From: Oceanicoccus sp.
Lineage (GTDB): Bacteria; Pseudomonadota; Gammaproteobacteria; Pseudomonadales; Dasaniaceae
Assembly: GCF_029238675.1 (NCBI RefSeq)
Contig: NZ_JAQWFR010000030.1
Location: 1 to 64,000 of the forward strand
Direction of reading: 5' to 3'
Length of the DNA: 64,000 nucleotides
Below, piece after piece: positions 28,950-38,285 of this stretch. The notes beneath the pieces are model-generated. The model saw only the letters and a list, made by a program, of their open reading frames with translations, was not told where the DNA came from and ran no database searches. Position 1 is the stretch's first letter, and every line of letters begins with the position of its first letter. A program made the translations under genes and the position numbers.

Positions 28950-29151
28950 CCTACCATCCCCAAGGAATCCTGTGTATCAAACTCCTTGGCCACAGCCGGC
29001 AGCCCATTCTGATTGATAATATCAAGCAACTTAAGCGGGGAATCACCAGGCCTTTTAGTACCCCACTCCTATTCAGTAAGATGAATCCTTTATATTTTTC
29101 TATTTTTTAATAATTGCTAAAACCCTTGCCATCACTACACCTGAGAACAAT

Positions 29152-29175
29152 AAACCTTTTTAAAGGTTTCATTTT
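29152..29175 (+). terminator. candidate terminator (perfect 18-base palindrome plus T-run)
   Basis: aaaccttt (29152-29159) pairs with aaaggttt (29162-29169), followed by catttttg. The stem is AT rich, so termination would be modest. As a perfect palindrome it could alternatively be a binding site for the LuxR-type regulator. Confidence 0.45.
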
Positions 29176-29350
29176 TGTCAATTTTATTCGTCTTTATTGT
29201 CAATCAATGACATTAATTAATATTGTCGAACAATCACTTTCTCTGGAAAAAGGCCTGCACTAAAAAATAAAAATATCAATTAATTACTCATCAAAACCAT
29301 TGCCAGCTTAACAATTTAAACCAAAAAAATAGTACAATCACGCTATTTAG

Positions 29351-29378
29351 TTGAATTTTTATCCTCTTTGACGATAAT
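29351..29378 (+). promoter_or_regulatory. promoter of the luxR-P450-receptor operon
   Basis: TTGAAT (29351-29356), a 16-base spacer and GATAAT (29373-29378). The -10 matches 5 of 6 and the -35 matches 4 of 6. The leader to the ATG at 29452 would be about 68 bases. Confidence 0.55.
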
Positions 29379-29451
29379 ACCCACACAGTTACAAGGCGTA
29401 GGTATTTAACGGCTGTTTATTATCAGGACCAAGGGTTTACGGATAGACATT

Positions 29452-30207
29452 ATGAATAAACACTTCACACAAATCATAGACAAAAACCTCCATGGAATTA
29501 GAAACGCTTCTACTCTTCATAAAAGAATACTTCATACACTAGAAGGTCTCGGATTCGATGGGTTTGATATTATTAAATGCAATAATACGGAGATAGAGAC
29601 CCTATTAACAACCATCCCGGAAGAAGTCTTTATAAGGTATGAAACTGAAGGTCTTGATCAAAACGATATTATTACCGATTATATCAACAATAACGGAAAG
29701 CCCATTTTTCAATCTGACGCCTTCAGGCTACTGGCCGAACTGCCATTCGATATAGGTGCTAAGAAACAAGCTAGCCAAGTTGAACGTTTATTAGGTAGCG
29801 TTGGAATTAACAACACATATTCTATCCCTTCAACAATAAAAGACTCCAATAAAAAGATGGTGCTTTCTGTTTATAGTACTGGCTCCTCCTCCGAGGCTCT
29901 TGTTGAGAAAGTGAAACAAGTTGAAAGCGAGCTAAGTTTATTGACCACCACCATTTCCCGATTTCAAGAAACTCTACCCTCAAGCTTTTTTAGTCCTTAT
30001 GATAAAAAAGAAGTGTTGACCTCACGGCAAATAGAAGTACTAAGAGTCTTGGCCAAACACTCGACATCACAAAAGGATGCGGCCAGGTTCCTTGGCATTT
30101 CCACCAGTACCATAGAAAAGCATTGTAGCGCCGCAGTGGCAGCGTTAAATGCTGTTTCTGTCAATAACGCCATCTATATAGCCAGCACTCAATTGAAGCT
30201 TATTTAA
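29452..30207 (+). CDS. LuxR-family transcriptional regulator
   Basis: 251 residues. The C-terminal helix-turn-helix is clear (LTSRQIEVLRVLAKHSTSQKDAARFLGISTSTIEKHC, residues about 186-222). The N-terminal 165 residues resemble the fold of an autoinducer-binding domain (GLGFDGFDIIKC; NDIITDYINNNGKPIFQSD keeps the conserved Asp). The Trp/Tyr residues that grip acyl-homoserine lactones are not evident. No luxI-type synthase is in the window, so it is best seen as a solo regulator with an unknown ligand. It is the first gene of a tight operon with the P450 (22-base gap) and the TonB receptor. Confidence 0.85.
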   Translation: MNKHFTQIIDKNLHGIRNASTLHKRILHTLEGLGFDGFDIIKCNNTEIETLLTTIPEEVFIRYETEGLDQNDIITDYINNNGKPIFQSDAFRLLAELPFDIGAKKQASQVERLLGSVGINNTYSIPSTIKDSNKKMVLSVYSTGSSSEALVEKVKQVESELSLLTTTISRFQETLPSSFFSPYDKKEVLTSRQIEVLRVLAKHSTSQKDAARFLGISTSTIEKHCSAAVAALNAVSVNNAIYIASTQLKLI

Positions 30208-30229
30208 TCGATGGTGCACAAGGAGAGCA

Positions 30230-31411
30230 ATGTCTGATAGTCTGTTCAACTTATTCACCAAGGAGTATTCAGCCGACCCTTTTCTTTATTACAAACAGAT
30301 CAGAGAAAGCCATCCTGTCTGTGAAATAGTACCTGGGGGGATTTGGTTAATAAGCCGCTATGAAGACGTAAAATTTGCCTTGCAGCGACACGATATTTTC
30401 TCTTCAGAAGGTAATACACAGATACTTCAACCCGAATGGCTTAAAAGACATTATTTACCAAAGTATATCTTAGCGGAAGATCCACCTATCCATAATTATC
30501 ATCGTTCGATCCTCCCTCGCCTGTTTTTCGATAAGGTGATCGATGAGTTAAAACCAACAATGCAGCAGGAAGCCAGCTTGCTGATTGCCGCTATGAAAGA
30601 AAACCCGGCGCCAGAGCTGCTGTCTGATTTCAGTCATCCCTATTTCGGCAAAATCGCCCAACTTCTGACAGGGCTGGATGACAAGGATATCCAGTACGCA
30701 TACAACTGGATTACCCTTTTTATGCATTTACCCGAACAACCCAGTGAAGGCTTTCTCGTACATTTGGATAACACCTATGAGTGCTTTCAGGAGGTCTTAC
30801 TAAAAGCTGCAACCTCTACGAAAAAACCCCGAACTCAACTTCAGCAATTATTGCAAAGAAACATAAAAGAGAATAAGCAAACCCTGGAACAAGCCTGCGC
30901 AACCCTTGAGATTATTATTTTTGGGCTGTGTTCAACGCCCGTTAATTTTATGAGCCATCTCTATATCAATTTATCCAATTACCCCCATGTTAAGGCCCGT
31001 CTTGATAGAGACAAGACGCTGATCCCCGCATTTATAGAAGAATCGCTTCGCTTTGATAACTCTGAGCATATTCTGGTTAGAACAACCACGACTGCTATTG
31101 AACGCTCTAACACAACCATTCCTGCCGGCGCCATTACCTACCTGTTACTTGCCTCGGCCAACAGAGATCCCGAACAATTCGAAAATCCTGATCTCTTTAA
31201 TATTCACAGAAATACACGCTCACACTTGGGCTTTGGTTATGGCCCTCACCATTGTATAGGTATGAAATTACTTCGTACCGCAGGGCAGATTGCTATAGAA
31301 ACTTTACTCGCAGAATTTCAAGAAATTGATTGTTCTGACAATCAGGCCAAACCCTGGTCTCATTCACTGACATCACACAACGTTAGTAAAATACCCATGA
31401 TTTTGGAATAA
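30230..31411 (+). CDS. cytochrome P450 with atypical I-helix
   Basis: 393 residues, soluble bacterial type. The heme-ligand motif FGYGPHHCIG gives Cys342. ExxR is E271-R274. The C-helix HxxxR is H88-R92 (DPPIHNYHR). The oxygen-activating I-helix, normally AGx(D/E)T, reads FGLCST at 231-236, so the conserved acid is Cys and the alcohol is Ser or the following Thr. This suggests altered proton delivery, a substrate-assisted mechanism or a non-monooxygenase activity. AAGGAGAG lies 6-8 bases before the ATG. Operon partners are a LuxR-type regulator and an outer membrane receptor. The substrate is unknown. Confidence 0.92.
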   Translation: MSDSLFNLFTKEYSADPFLYYKQIRESHPVCEIVPGGIWLISRYEDVKFALQRHDIFSSEGNTQILQPEWLKRHYLPKYILAEDPPIHNYHRSILPRLFFDKVIDELKPTMQQEASLLIAAMKENPAPELLSDFSHPYFGKIAQLLTGLDDKDIQYAYNWITLFMHLPEQPSEGFLVHLDNTYECFQEVLLKAATSTKKPRTQLQQLLQRNIKENKQTLEQACATLEIIIFGLCSTPVNFMSHLYINLSNYPHVKARLDRDKTLIPAFIEESLRFDNSEHILVRTTTTAIERSNTTIPAGAITYLLLASANRDPEQFENPDLFNIHRNTRSHLGFGYGPHHCIGMKLLRTAGQIAIETLLAEFQEIDCSDNQAKPWSHSLTSHNVSKIPMILE

Positions 31412-31468
31412 CGACATCGCGTATTTTTACATCGATATGCCGTCGTAACACTTAAAAGGAGAAAGTTT

Positions 31469-33688
31469 ATGAATTTTTTTCAATCGCCCAGATATTTCCT
31501 CTTGGCAGGGCTATTAGGTGCAAGCCTATATACAACTGCCAGTAATGCTGACCCCGATCATTTAACAATCACGCAAGGCGACCAGCTCGAAGAAGTGATT
31601 GTCACTGCTCAACGTAGAGAGCAATCTGCACAAGAGACCCCCATCGCAATGTCGGTCTTATCAGCAGCGCAGCTTACTACTCAACGCATCCATAGCCTGT
31701 CTGATCTGGCTACAGGGACTATTTCCTCGCTCAAAGTCATGCCCTGGACCAACACACCAACAACCTTAGTACTCGCTATTAGAGGCAATGGCCCGGGAGA
31801 CCCAGCACAAGCAACAAGGGACGGCTCTGTAGCAGTTTATATCGACGAAGTTTACTTGCCTCGCGCCCAGGGTTTGGCTGTAGAGTTTGCCGATGTAGAG
31901 CGCATCGAGGTTTTACAGGGCCCACAAGGTACTCTGTTTGGTCGCAATGCAACTGGCGGCGCTGTCAGTATCACTTCAAAAAAACCTACTGGGAAATGGG
32001 GGCTGGAACAAACGTTTGGTATCGGCAGGTTTGATGAAAAACGCAGCGTTACACATCTGAATTTACCCGAAGTCTCGGGTCTTCGGACTAAAGTTGATTA
32101 TGTCTACTCAGAAAGGGATGGCTGGGTGGATAATACAGCCCCTAATGAAGAAGATTACAATGCTTACCGAAAACAGGGCGGTAAGATAAGTTTTGATTGG
32201 CACCTTAATGAACAACTTAACATTAGTTATGCCTACGATAAGTCCAAAATAGAAGCTTCACAAAACTACTTTCAGGTAGAGAGAGACTTTGGCGGAGCCT
32301 TAGAAGAGGAGGATGGCAGGCAGTCCAAAACACGCTTCCCGGTAACACCGCTTGATCCTTCTATTACTGAACACGAAAGCCATAACGCTGTAGTTTCCTG
32401 GTCGATATCGGACACGATTTCCCTAAAATCAATTAGTGCCTATCGTGATTTAGATGACGAAGCGCGCAATAACTATGCGGGTACTGCCTATTTCAATGGC
32501 TTTGTGGAAGAAGTCGATAGATATCAATCACAGTGGTCCCAGGAGTTTCGTCTCGCGGGCTCCAAAGAAGCTATTGACTGGGCGGTTGGTATTTTTCATT
32601 TTGACGAAGATACTGACGAAACGATAAGAAGCCTATACTCTCTGGACCAATTTGGTATTGTTACCGGTATACCACTAACACCCATAATACCGCCCACCAA
32701 TTTTGATTATCTCGCCACTAACTCTGTGACACCAGATCGACGCATTCTAGCGGACACTACGGTATCTGCCCTTTACGGAACAATGACCTGGACACCCGAT
32801 GCATTCCAGCAAAAAGTCAAAACCGATATAGGTATTCGTTATTCCAAAGAAGAAAAGTCAGGCAGACGTGTAGAAGGTGGTTCAGGCGATTTTGATATTA
32901 ATTCAGAACAACTGAACCCCTCAATTGCAATCAGCTACCAGTGGCTCGATGACCTATCGACTTACTTTAAGTGGAGCACAGCCTACCGTGCAGGAGGCGT
33001 CAACTCTCGATCAGCCACTTTAACTCCCTTTGATGAGGAAGAAGTCAGCACCACTGAAATCGGTTTAAAGTCGGAATGGCTGAACAGGCGTATTCGTTTT
33101 AATACGTCAGTATTTAGTACGGATTATGAGGGCATGTTTATAGATGTGGCCGATCCGAGCAATATCACTGTAGTAGAAACCATTAACGCTGAAAATGATG
33201 TCACTGTAGAAGGAGCCGAATTTACCTTGACCGCAATAGCTACGAAAGGTCTGTCAGTGACTTTGAACTACACCTATCTGGATGGCGATATGCCTTTGCA
33301 GCCTAACCCACTACAGGGAAATGAACTACAGTCTTTCGTCTTAAGCCAAACACCCCGGCATTCGGGTTCACTCGCGCTGGATTACACCTTCGCACCTTTA
33401 AGTTTTGGTACACTCTCGGCGCATTTCGATATATTTTCGACCAGTGATTACAATTACTTTCCGGATATTTCAGCGCCTGGGGATAGTTACACGCTGTATA
33501 ACGCCAATATTACGTTAACAGAAATCCCTATCAGCAATAGTAAAGATGTGCTTGAAATCAGAGGCTGGGTTAAAAACCTGACCGACGAAGAGTATCGCGT
33601 GAACGGCTTACATTTCCCTGGTGCATTAACGAATGCCGTTTATGCTGAGCCAAGAACAGCGGGGGCTGATATCACCTTTAGATTTTAA
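31469..33688 (+). CDS. TonB-dependent outer membrane receptor (COG1629 type)
   Basis: 739 residues. Signal peptide at about 1-26 (ending TTASNA), TonB-box region EEVIVTAQRREQSAQETPIA, then the plug with VYIDEVYLPRAQGL, VERIEVLQGPQGTLFGRNATGGAV, and a C-terminal barrel with WVKNLTDEEYRVNG closing in ADITFRF. The IVTAQRR/QGTLFGRNATGGA type is common among receptors of marine and hydrocarbon- or steroid-using proteobacteria, but the ligand cannot be named. AAAGGAG lies at the right distance before the ATG. The 57-base gap after the P450 suggests one transcript. It converges on polB with 7 bases between stops. Confidence 0.92.
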   Translation: MNFFQSPRYFLLAGLLGASLYTTASNADPDHLTITQGDQLEEVIVTAQRREQSAQETPIAMSVLSAAQLTTQRIHSLSDLATGTISSLKVMPWTNTPTTLVLAIRGNGPGDPAQATRDGSVAVYIDEVYLPRAQGLAVEFADVERIEVLQGPQGTLFGRNATGGAVSITSKKPTGKWGLEQTFGIGRFDEKRSVTHLNLPEVSGLRTKVDYVYSERDGWVDNTAPNEEDYNAYRKQGGKISFDWHLNEQLNISYAYDKSKIEASQNYFQVERDFGGALEEEDGRQSKTRFPVTPLDPSITEHESHNAVVSWSISDTISLKSISAYRDLDDEARNNYAGTAYFNGFVEEVDRYQSQWSQEFRLAGSKEAIDWAVGIFHFDEDTDETIRSLYSLDQFGIVTGIPLTPIIPPTNFDYLATNSVTPDRRILADTTVSALYGTMTWTPDAFQQKVKTDIGIRYSKEEKSGRRVEGGSGDFDINSEQLNPSIAISYQWLDDLSTYFKWSTAYRAGGVNSRSATLTPFDEEEVSTTEIGLKSEWLNRRIRFNTSVFSTDYEGMFIDVADPSNITVVETINAENDVTVEGAEFTLTAIATKGLSVTLNYTYLDGDMPLQPNPLQGNELQSFVLSQTPRHSGSLALDYTFAPLSFGTLSAHFDIFSTSDYNYFPDISAPGDSYTLYNANITLTEIPISNSKDVLEIRGWVKNLTDEEYRVNGLHFPGALTNAVYAEPRTAGADITFRF

Positions 33689-33695
33689 TGGGGAA

Positions 33696-36062
33696 TTACT
33701 CAAACAAACCAATTTGTTGATCGGTAATACCAGCAAGGCTCTCATCCTTAAAATATAAGATGCCATCAGCTGCGGGCGCCAACTGTTTATCAATATAATG
33801 CTGGTAATCGATCAGCGAGTCCTGGGCGACTACTGGCTCGGCGCCATTGATAGTGATTACATATTCAATCCAATCGCCACGGCGAATTTTGGCGCCGGCC
33901 TGTTCTACCGCTTTTCTGGCGGCTTGAACATGGGGTGGTACATTGCGCCGGTATTCGTCCAGCCTTCTGCGCAGGCGCTTTCTATAAACTAACTCATTAT
34001 CAATATCGCCATCCAAAACTGACTGTACTACCGATTTAATATAGTCATGGTATGGCTCATCTAAAAATACTCGACGATAAAGCTCTGATTGGAAGTCACG
34101 GGCAATTTTTGTCCAATCGGTACGAACATTTTCCAAGCCTTTAAAGACTAATTCCTTTTTTCCTTTATTGAGCACGACACCGGCGTAACGCTTTTTACTA
34201 CCTTGATCTGAGCCTCTAATAGTTGGCATTAGAAAACGCTGGTAGAGAGTTTCAAATTCTATTTCTAACGCACTTTCAATGCCGTATTCTTTTTGTAAAC
34301 GCTGGTCCCACCATAGGTTGAGCTTTTCTTCCAACTCCTTACCAACTTTTGCTGCGCTATCAGCATCTTCAACATCTTTAAACCAAATAAATACAGAATC
34401 GGTATCGCCGTAGATAACCTGCCAGCCCTGTTGTTCTATAAAGTCGGCGGTTTGCTGGATAATTTGATGACCGCGTTTGGTAATTGAACTGGCCAGGCGC
34501 GAATCAAAAAAGCGGCAACCACCAGAACCCAACACACCATAAAAGGAGTTCATAATAATTTTTATAGCTTGGGATAATGCCGCATCGCTATTCGCTTTGG
34601 CCTGATCGCGTAACTGCCATAACTCGGCGATTAACTCGGGCAAGATATTATTGGTTTTTGAAAACCAGGCACCATTAAAGCCGGGAACAAGTTCTGATTG
34701 ATCAAGCCCTTTGTGTTCGCCTAATACCATTCCCAGCGGATCAATTTTAAAGCTTCTGATAATACTGGGGTATAGACTTTTAAAATCCAGCATGGCGACA
34801 TAGTCATAAATACCGGGTTGTGACTCCATTACAAAACCACCGGGGCTTTGCTCTGCATCTTCCAGTAGATGGCTATTGGGCGCTACAAACCCTTTGCGAT
34901 GCAATAGCGGCAAGTAACGAAAGTCAAAAGAAGCCACTGAACCACCGATACGCTCCAAAGGTAAACCGGTCATTTTGGTACGTGCAATGGCGAAATCCAG
35001 CAGCTTGGTATGTTCAAAAATATCCCAGACTAACTTGCAATCCTGGACGTTATATTTTGCCAGTGCCAGTTTATTTTCCAAAAAAAGGTCAGTGATTTTT
35101 TCACCGCGATCATTGTCCTGTATTAACTTGCTATTACCCAGTAGTTCTTTCGCCACATTATTTAAGGCAAAGCTTTCAAAGCGGTAGAAGGCAGCTTTTA
35201 ATAATTCGATACCATCAAGAACTACCCGGCCAGGAATGGACACTGCACGACGTTCACCTTCGTCATCCAGGGTGCGCCAGTGGGCTGCAGCTTCTTTACC
35301 GGTCTCACCACGGCCACAACGGAAAGGCAGCTGGTATTTTTCGCAGACTTTTTCCAAATACCACATATCAAAATTAATCACATTCCAGCCGATAATAATA
35401 TCGGGATCATAGTCTGCCAGCCAAATCAGAAAGCCTATAATTAAACTCTTTTCGTTATTAAATATTTCTACATTGTCTGCAACAGGCTTATCCGCCACCA
35501 TAAAAACTTTTTCGTACATACTGCCGGCTGCTACAGCATAAATACCAATCGAGTACAGATTGATACCTTGCATAGCTGTTTCAATATCCAGCGAGATAAC
35601 TTTTAATAAGGGCTGATAATTATCGCTGGTCATTTCCGCTTGGTGGACCACCGGAAACTTTCCAGCAGCAGCTTCACCGCGAAACTTTAGGGAGCCACGG
35701 ATAAACCGCTCCATTAAGAAACGGTCATGGGGGTTGATATCAGATTCCAGAGGAGACAGCCCCTGCTCTAGCAGGCGTGTTTTTGCTTCGCGCAGAGTGC
35801 GCTGGGATTTGAAGTAAAAAGCTTTTACAGGCTGTAGCGTAAAATTCTTGAGGGGAACATCTTTAACAGTAAAACCCGCAAATGACTTTACTATCTCAAG
35901 AGCTGCCGGCACTTGCTCTACAGCAATAAAGAACACCGACTCTTGCTGTGGCACCAGCAACTTCACTGGACCATGATTGCTCGATAGCCAAAACTCTAAT
36001 TCAGTACCATTCCTTGTATCACGCCACTGCCGTGTAAGAATAAACCCCCGCTGATCATTCAC
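33696..36062 (-). CDS. polB: DNA polymerase II
   Basis: Family B DNA polymerase, SOS-type repair and translesion enzyme. 788 residues, typical. The 3'-5' exonuclease motifs are LSLDIET-like (VISLDIETAMQG) and WNVINFDMWYLEK. Polymerase motifs are DFKSLYPSIIRSF, KIIMNSFYGVLGS and the catalytic YGDTDSVF. It ends a minus-strand run downstream of the yajG-like gene (27-base gap). Confidence 0.96.
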   Translation of the reverse strand: MNDQRGFILTRQWRDTRNGTELEFWLSSNHGPVKLLVPQQESVFFIAVEQVPAALEIVKSFAGFTVKDVPLKNFTLQPVKAFYFKSQRTLREAKTRLLEQGLSPLESDINPHDRFLMERFIRGSLKFRGEAAAGKFPVVHQAEMTSDNYQPLLKVISLDIETAMQGINLYSIGIYAVAAGSMYEKVFMVADKPVADNVEIFNNEKSLIIGFLIWLADYDPDIIIGWNVINFDMWYLEKVCEKYQLPFRCGRGETGKEAAAHWRTLDDEGERRAVSIPGRVVLDGIELLKAAFYRFESFALNNVAKELLGNSKLIQDNDRGEKITDLFLENKLALAKYNVQDCKLVWDIFEHTKLLDFAIARTKMTGLPLERIGGSVASFDFRYLPLLHRKGFVAPNSHLLEDAEQSPGGFVMESQPGIYDYVAMLDFKSLYPSIIRSFKIDPLGMVLGEHKGLDQSELVPGFNGAWFSKTNNILPELIAELWQLRDQAKANSDAALSQAIKIIMNSFYGVLGSGGCRFFDSRLASSITKRGHQIIQQTADFIEQQGWQVIYGDTDSVFIWFKDVEDADSAAKVGKELEEKLNLWWDQRLQKEYGIESALEIEFETLYQRFLMPTIRGSDQGSKKRYAGVVLNKGKKELVFKGLENVRTDWTKIARDFQSELYRRVFLDEPYHDYIKSVVQSVLDGDIDNELVYRKRLRRRLDEYRRNVPPHVQAARKAVEQAGAKIRRGDWIEYVITINGAEPVVAQDSLIDYQHYIDKQLAPAADGILYFKDESLAGITDQQIGLFE

Positions 36063-36089
36063 CGGAGGCGTTTGCCAATGCTTGCATGG

Positions 36090-36659
36090 TTAGATATTGC
36101 TAAGAAACGCTTTTAATTCCGGGTCAGAAAATAAACGCAGCAGAGTTTTTGACAGTATATCGTTTACCATTTCTTCATTCTGGGCCATGCTGGGTGTCAG
36201 TGCCGTTTCCCTGGAGGAATTGGTTTTGTAATTACCGGTATAAGTTTCTTTGCCTGCGGTGGCCACTACCTGCAATACCATTTCCAAATAAATAGTTTTC
36301 CCCACCGCTTGCATGGGTATATCATATTTCAAGGTGTTAATAATGATATTCACATTCGGCGTTTCCGTCTCAGTGGTATTAACATTAAAACCTTGCACGG
36401 CAAGTTCTGCCTTGGCCGCACGTTTAACAGCTTCTTCCAGGTCATTACCGATCGTAATCAGGCTGGTATCTTTATAGGCACCACCACGGCTACCTAATTC
36501 TTTACTGTTGCGGGCATCTTCAACGGATACGGTCAAACCACGCCCAGCCCCATAGCTTTCGGTTTCAGTATTGATTACGGGGCTAACAGTTATTTGCTGG
36601 GGACTATAGGCACATGCCGCTAACAGCGTCACTACAACAAGCAAAAGAACTTTATTCAC
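36090..36659 (-). CDS. YajG-family lipoprotein
   Basis: 189 residues beginning at a GTG (36659). Residues VNKVLLLVVVTLLAAC give a signal peptide with lipobox LAAC. GAGGA sits 8 bases upstream, which decides this start over an ATG 24 codons earlier that would overlap the preceding gene. The mature part resembles YajG (RGLTVSVEDARNSKELGSRGG; AELAVQGFNV). Anchored to a membrane; function unknown. It lies between DUF2333 (28 bases) and polB (27 bases). Confidence 0.82.
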   Translation of the reverse strand: MNKVLLLVVVTLLAACAYSPQQITVSPVINTETESYGAGRGLTVSVEDARNSKELGSRGGAYKDTSLITIGNDLEEAVKRAAKAELAVQGFNVNTTETETPNVNIIINTLKYDIPMQAVGKTIYLEMVLQVVATAGKETYTGNYKTNSSRETALTPSMAQNEEMVNDILSKTLLRLFSDPELKAFLSNI

Positions 36660-36687
36660 AAACAGATCCTCATTTTTAGCATTAGGG

Positions 36688-37743
36688 TTAACCCTGGGAT
36701 AATAAATCCCGCAAATCGATAATCGCTGCATTAGCGCGAGAAATATAAGACGCCATCACCAACGAATGGTTGGCCAACATACCAAAGCCACTGCCATTTA
36801 ATATCATTGGGCTATAAACGGTTTCCTGGGTTGCCTCTAGCTCGCGGATAATTTGCTGCAAGCTAACCAGGGCGTTTTTATTTTCCAGTACTTCAGCAAA
36901 ATCTACTTCAATAGCTTTTAAAAAATGCAGTAGCGCCCAGGCTGCCCCTCTCGTCTCATAAAAGACGTCATCAATTTCTGTCCATGGCGTTTTAATTTCC
37001 AGCTCGCCGGGGGCATAGGTTGATTGCCGCGCCATGGCGTCACCGGCCAAATCTGTATTTAAACGCCGCTGGCCAACACTGGCACTTAAGCGCTGGGACA
37101 AACTACCCAAACGTGACTCAACAATTTTTAACCAGTAACGTAAATTATCTGAGCGGGCATAAAACTGTGAGCGGGAATTGCCCTGGTCTTCAAGGCGGGC
37201 AAGGTAGTTATTTAAATATTTTATAGCACTGCGATATTCTGATTCGCTGGCAGGCACGGCCCAGCTATCGCGGGAGAAATTTAAACTGGGCTCGGCTTTG
37301 CCCAAATCAATATCTTCTTTTGACTGGGACTGGGAGCGACTAAAACTTTCTCGCAACGCCCGGGTTAAATCACGGGATTGAATTAATACGCCGTATTCCC
37401 AGTGGGGCATATTATCCAACCATAAACCGGGGGGTAAAATATCATTACTGAGAAAGCCGCCGGGCTTATCCAATAAAGTAGAGGTGACACGGATCAGGGT
37501 CGTGGTCGTTGTGGAACCAATAACTACCTGCTGGCCCTGTGCATCGGCCATCGCTGCTGCATTATCTTTAACGGAAAAGTTTGCCGGCATCAGTGACCAG
37601 TAGATGCCCACAAAAAAAGCGGCCACCAAATAGACCGCCAAAAAAATCACCAGTGTTCTGGGCAGCAGGCCTTCACCGGCATCAAGGCTATTATCTCGCC
37701 ACTGGGCTAGCCGCTCTTTTATCGATTGAAAATCCATACTCAC
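36688..37743 (-). CDS. DUF2333 family inner membrane protein
   Basis: 351 residues. One membrane segment at about 29-50 (LVIFLAVYLVAAFFVGIYW), then a large periplasmic part with TTTTLIRVTSTLLDKPGGFLSND, PPGLWLDNMPHWEYGVL and MARQSTYAPGELEIKTPW, characteristic of DUF2333 proteins of Pseudomonas relatives. The function is unknown. It belongs to the run from 38984 to 33696. Confidence 0.85.
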   Translation of the reverse strand: MSMDFQSIKERLAQWRDNSLDAGEGLLPRTLVIFLAVYLVAAFFVGIYWSLMPANFSVKDNAAAMADAQGQQVVIGSTTTTTLIRVTSTLLDKPGGFLSNDILPPGLWLDNMPHWEYGVLIQSRDLTRALRESFSRSQSQSKEDIDLGKAEPSLNFSRDSWAVPASESEYRSAIKYLNNYLARLEDQGNSRSQFYARSDNLRYWLKIVESRLGSLSQRLSASVGQRRLNTDLAGDAMARQSTYAPGELEIKTPWTEIDDVFYETRGAAWALLHFLKAIEVDFAEVLENKNALVSLQQIIRELEATQETVYSPMILNGSGFGMLANHSLVMASYISRANAAIIDLRDLLSQG

Positions 37744-37773
37744 CTCGTTAATGCCGCCTATAAAGGTTCGGGG

Positions 37774-38211
37774 TTAGCGCTCATTCAGCACACTGCGCAC
37801 TGGCAGTGTTGCACGGGTTAATTCCTCTTCATCATTGAATAAGCGAATCAGCACTTCGTCACTCTCCCGGAGGGGCTTGATTAAATTAATTAGCATTAGA
37901 TGATACTTGCCAGGGGCCAATACCAACTCACCATTAGCGGGCACCGTTAGCTGATCCACTTTTTCCATACTCATCATGCCATGGTGATGTTTGTGGCTAT
38001 GCACTTCCGCAAGCTCGGCACCATTGGAGGCGGCACCGGTAATGACCACATCCTGGTCAGCGGTATTCACCAGGCGCATAAAGGCTGCAGTATTTGGCTG
38101 GCCCGGTGGCAAGCCGCGAACATAGCCTTCTTTTATAGTTAGCTCAGCCAGGGCAGAGCAGGATAATGAGAATAGTATGGTGGTTAATAAGTATCGATTA
38201 ATTGCTGACAA
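37774..38211 (-). CDS. PCu(A)C-type copper chaperone
   Basis: Periplasmic copper chaperone of the cytochrome oxidase assembly type (DUF461). I chose a TTG start at 38211 (145 residues) because AGAGG precedes it at 7 bases and the product then opens with a clean signal peptide (YLLTTILFSLSCSALA). An ATG 23 codons upstream would add a non-signal-like stretch. Copper ligands are visible: VHSHKHHHGMMSM and YHLML (the HxM motif), with NTAAFMRLVN earlier. Neighbouring dsbD, though on the other strand, would fit oxidase biogenesis. Confidence 0.83.
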   Translation of the reverse strand: MSAINRYLLTTILFSLSCSALAELTIKEGYVRGLPPGQPNTAAFMRLVNTADQDVVITGAASNGAELAEVHSHKHHHGMMSMEKVDQLTVPANGELVLAPGKYHLMLINLIKPLRESDEVLIRLFNDEEELTRATLPVRSVLNER

Positions 38212-38285
38212 TGTAATACCTCTGTTAAACAGTGATCCAGGCCGATAACTATACCCTATGCGGCCAGTGCTTTTATACAAGGTGT

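Larger units (their letters stand above)
28950..29451. other. intergenic region before the luxR-P450-receptor operon
   Basis: 502 bases, markedly AT rich. It holds a palindrome with T-tract (29152-29175) and a good sigma-70 promoter (29351-29378). No open frame with gene character was seen. Confidence 0.6.

Noticed and set aside
29452-33688. Possible genomic island or mobile element
   Set aside because: Lower GC look and accessory content, but no integrase, transposase, tRNA or direct repeats at the borders.
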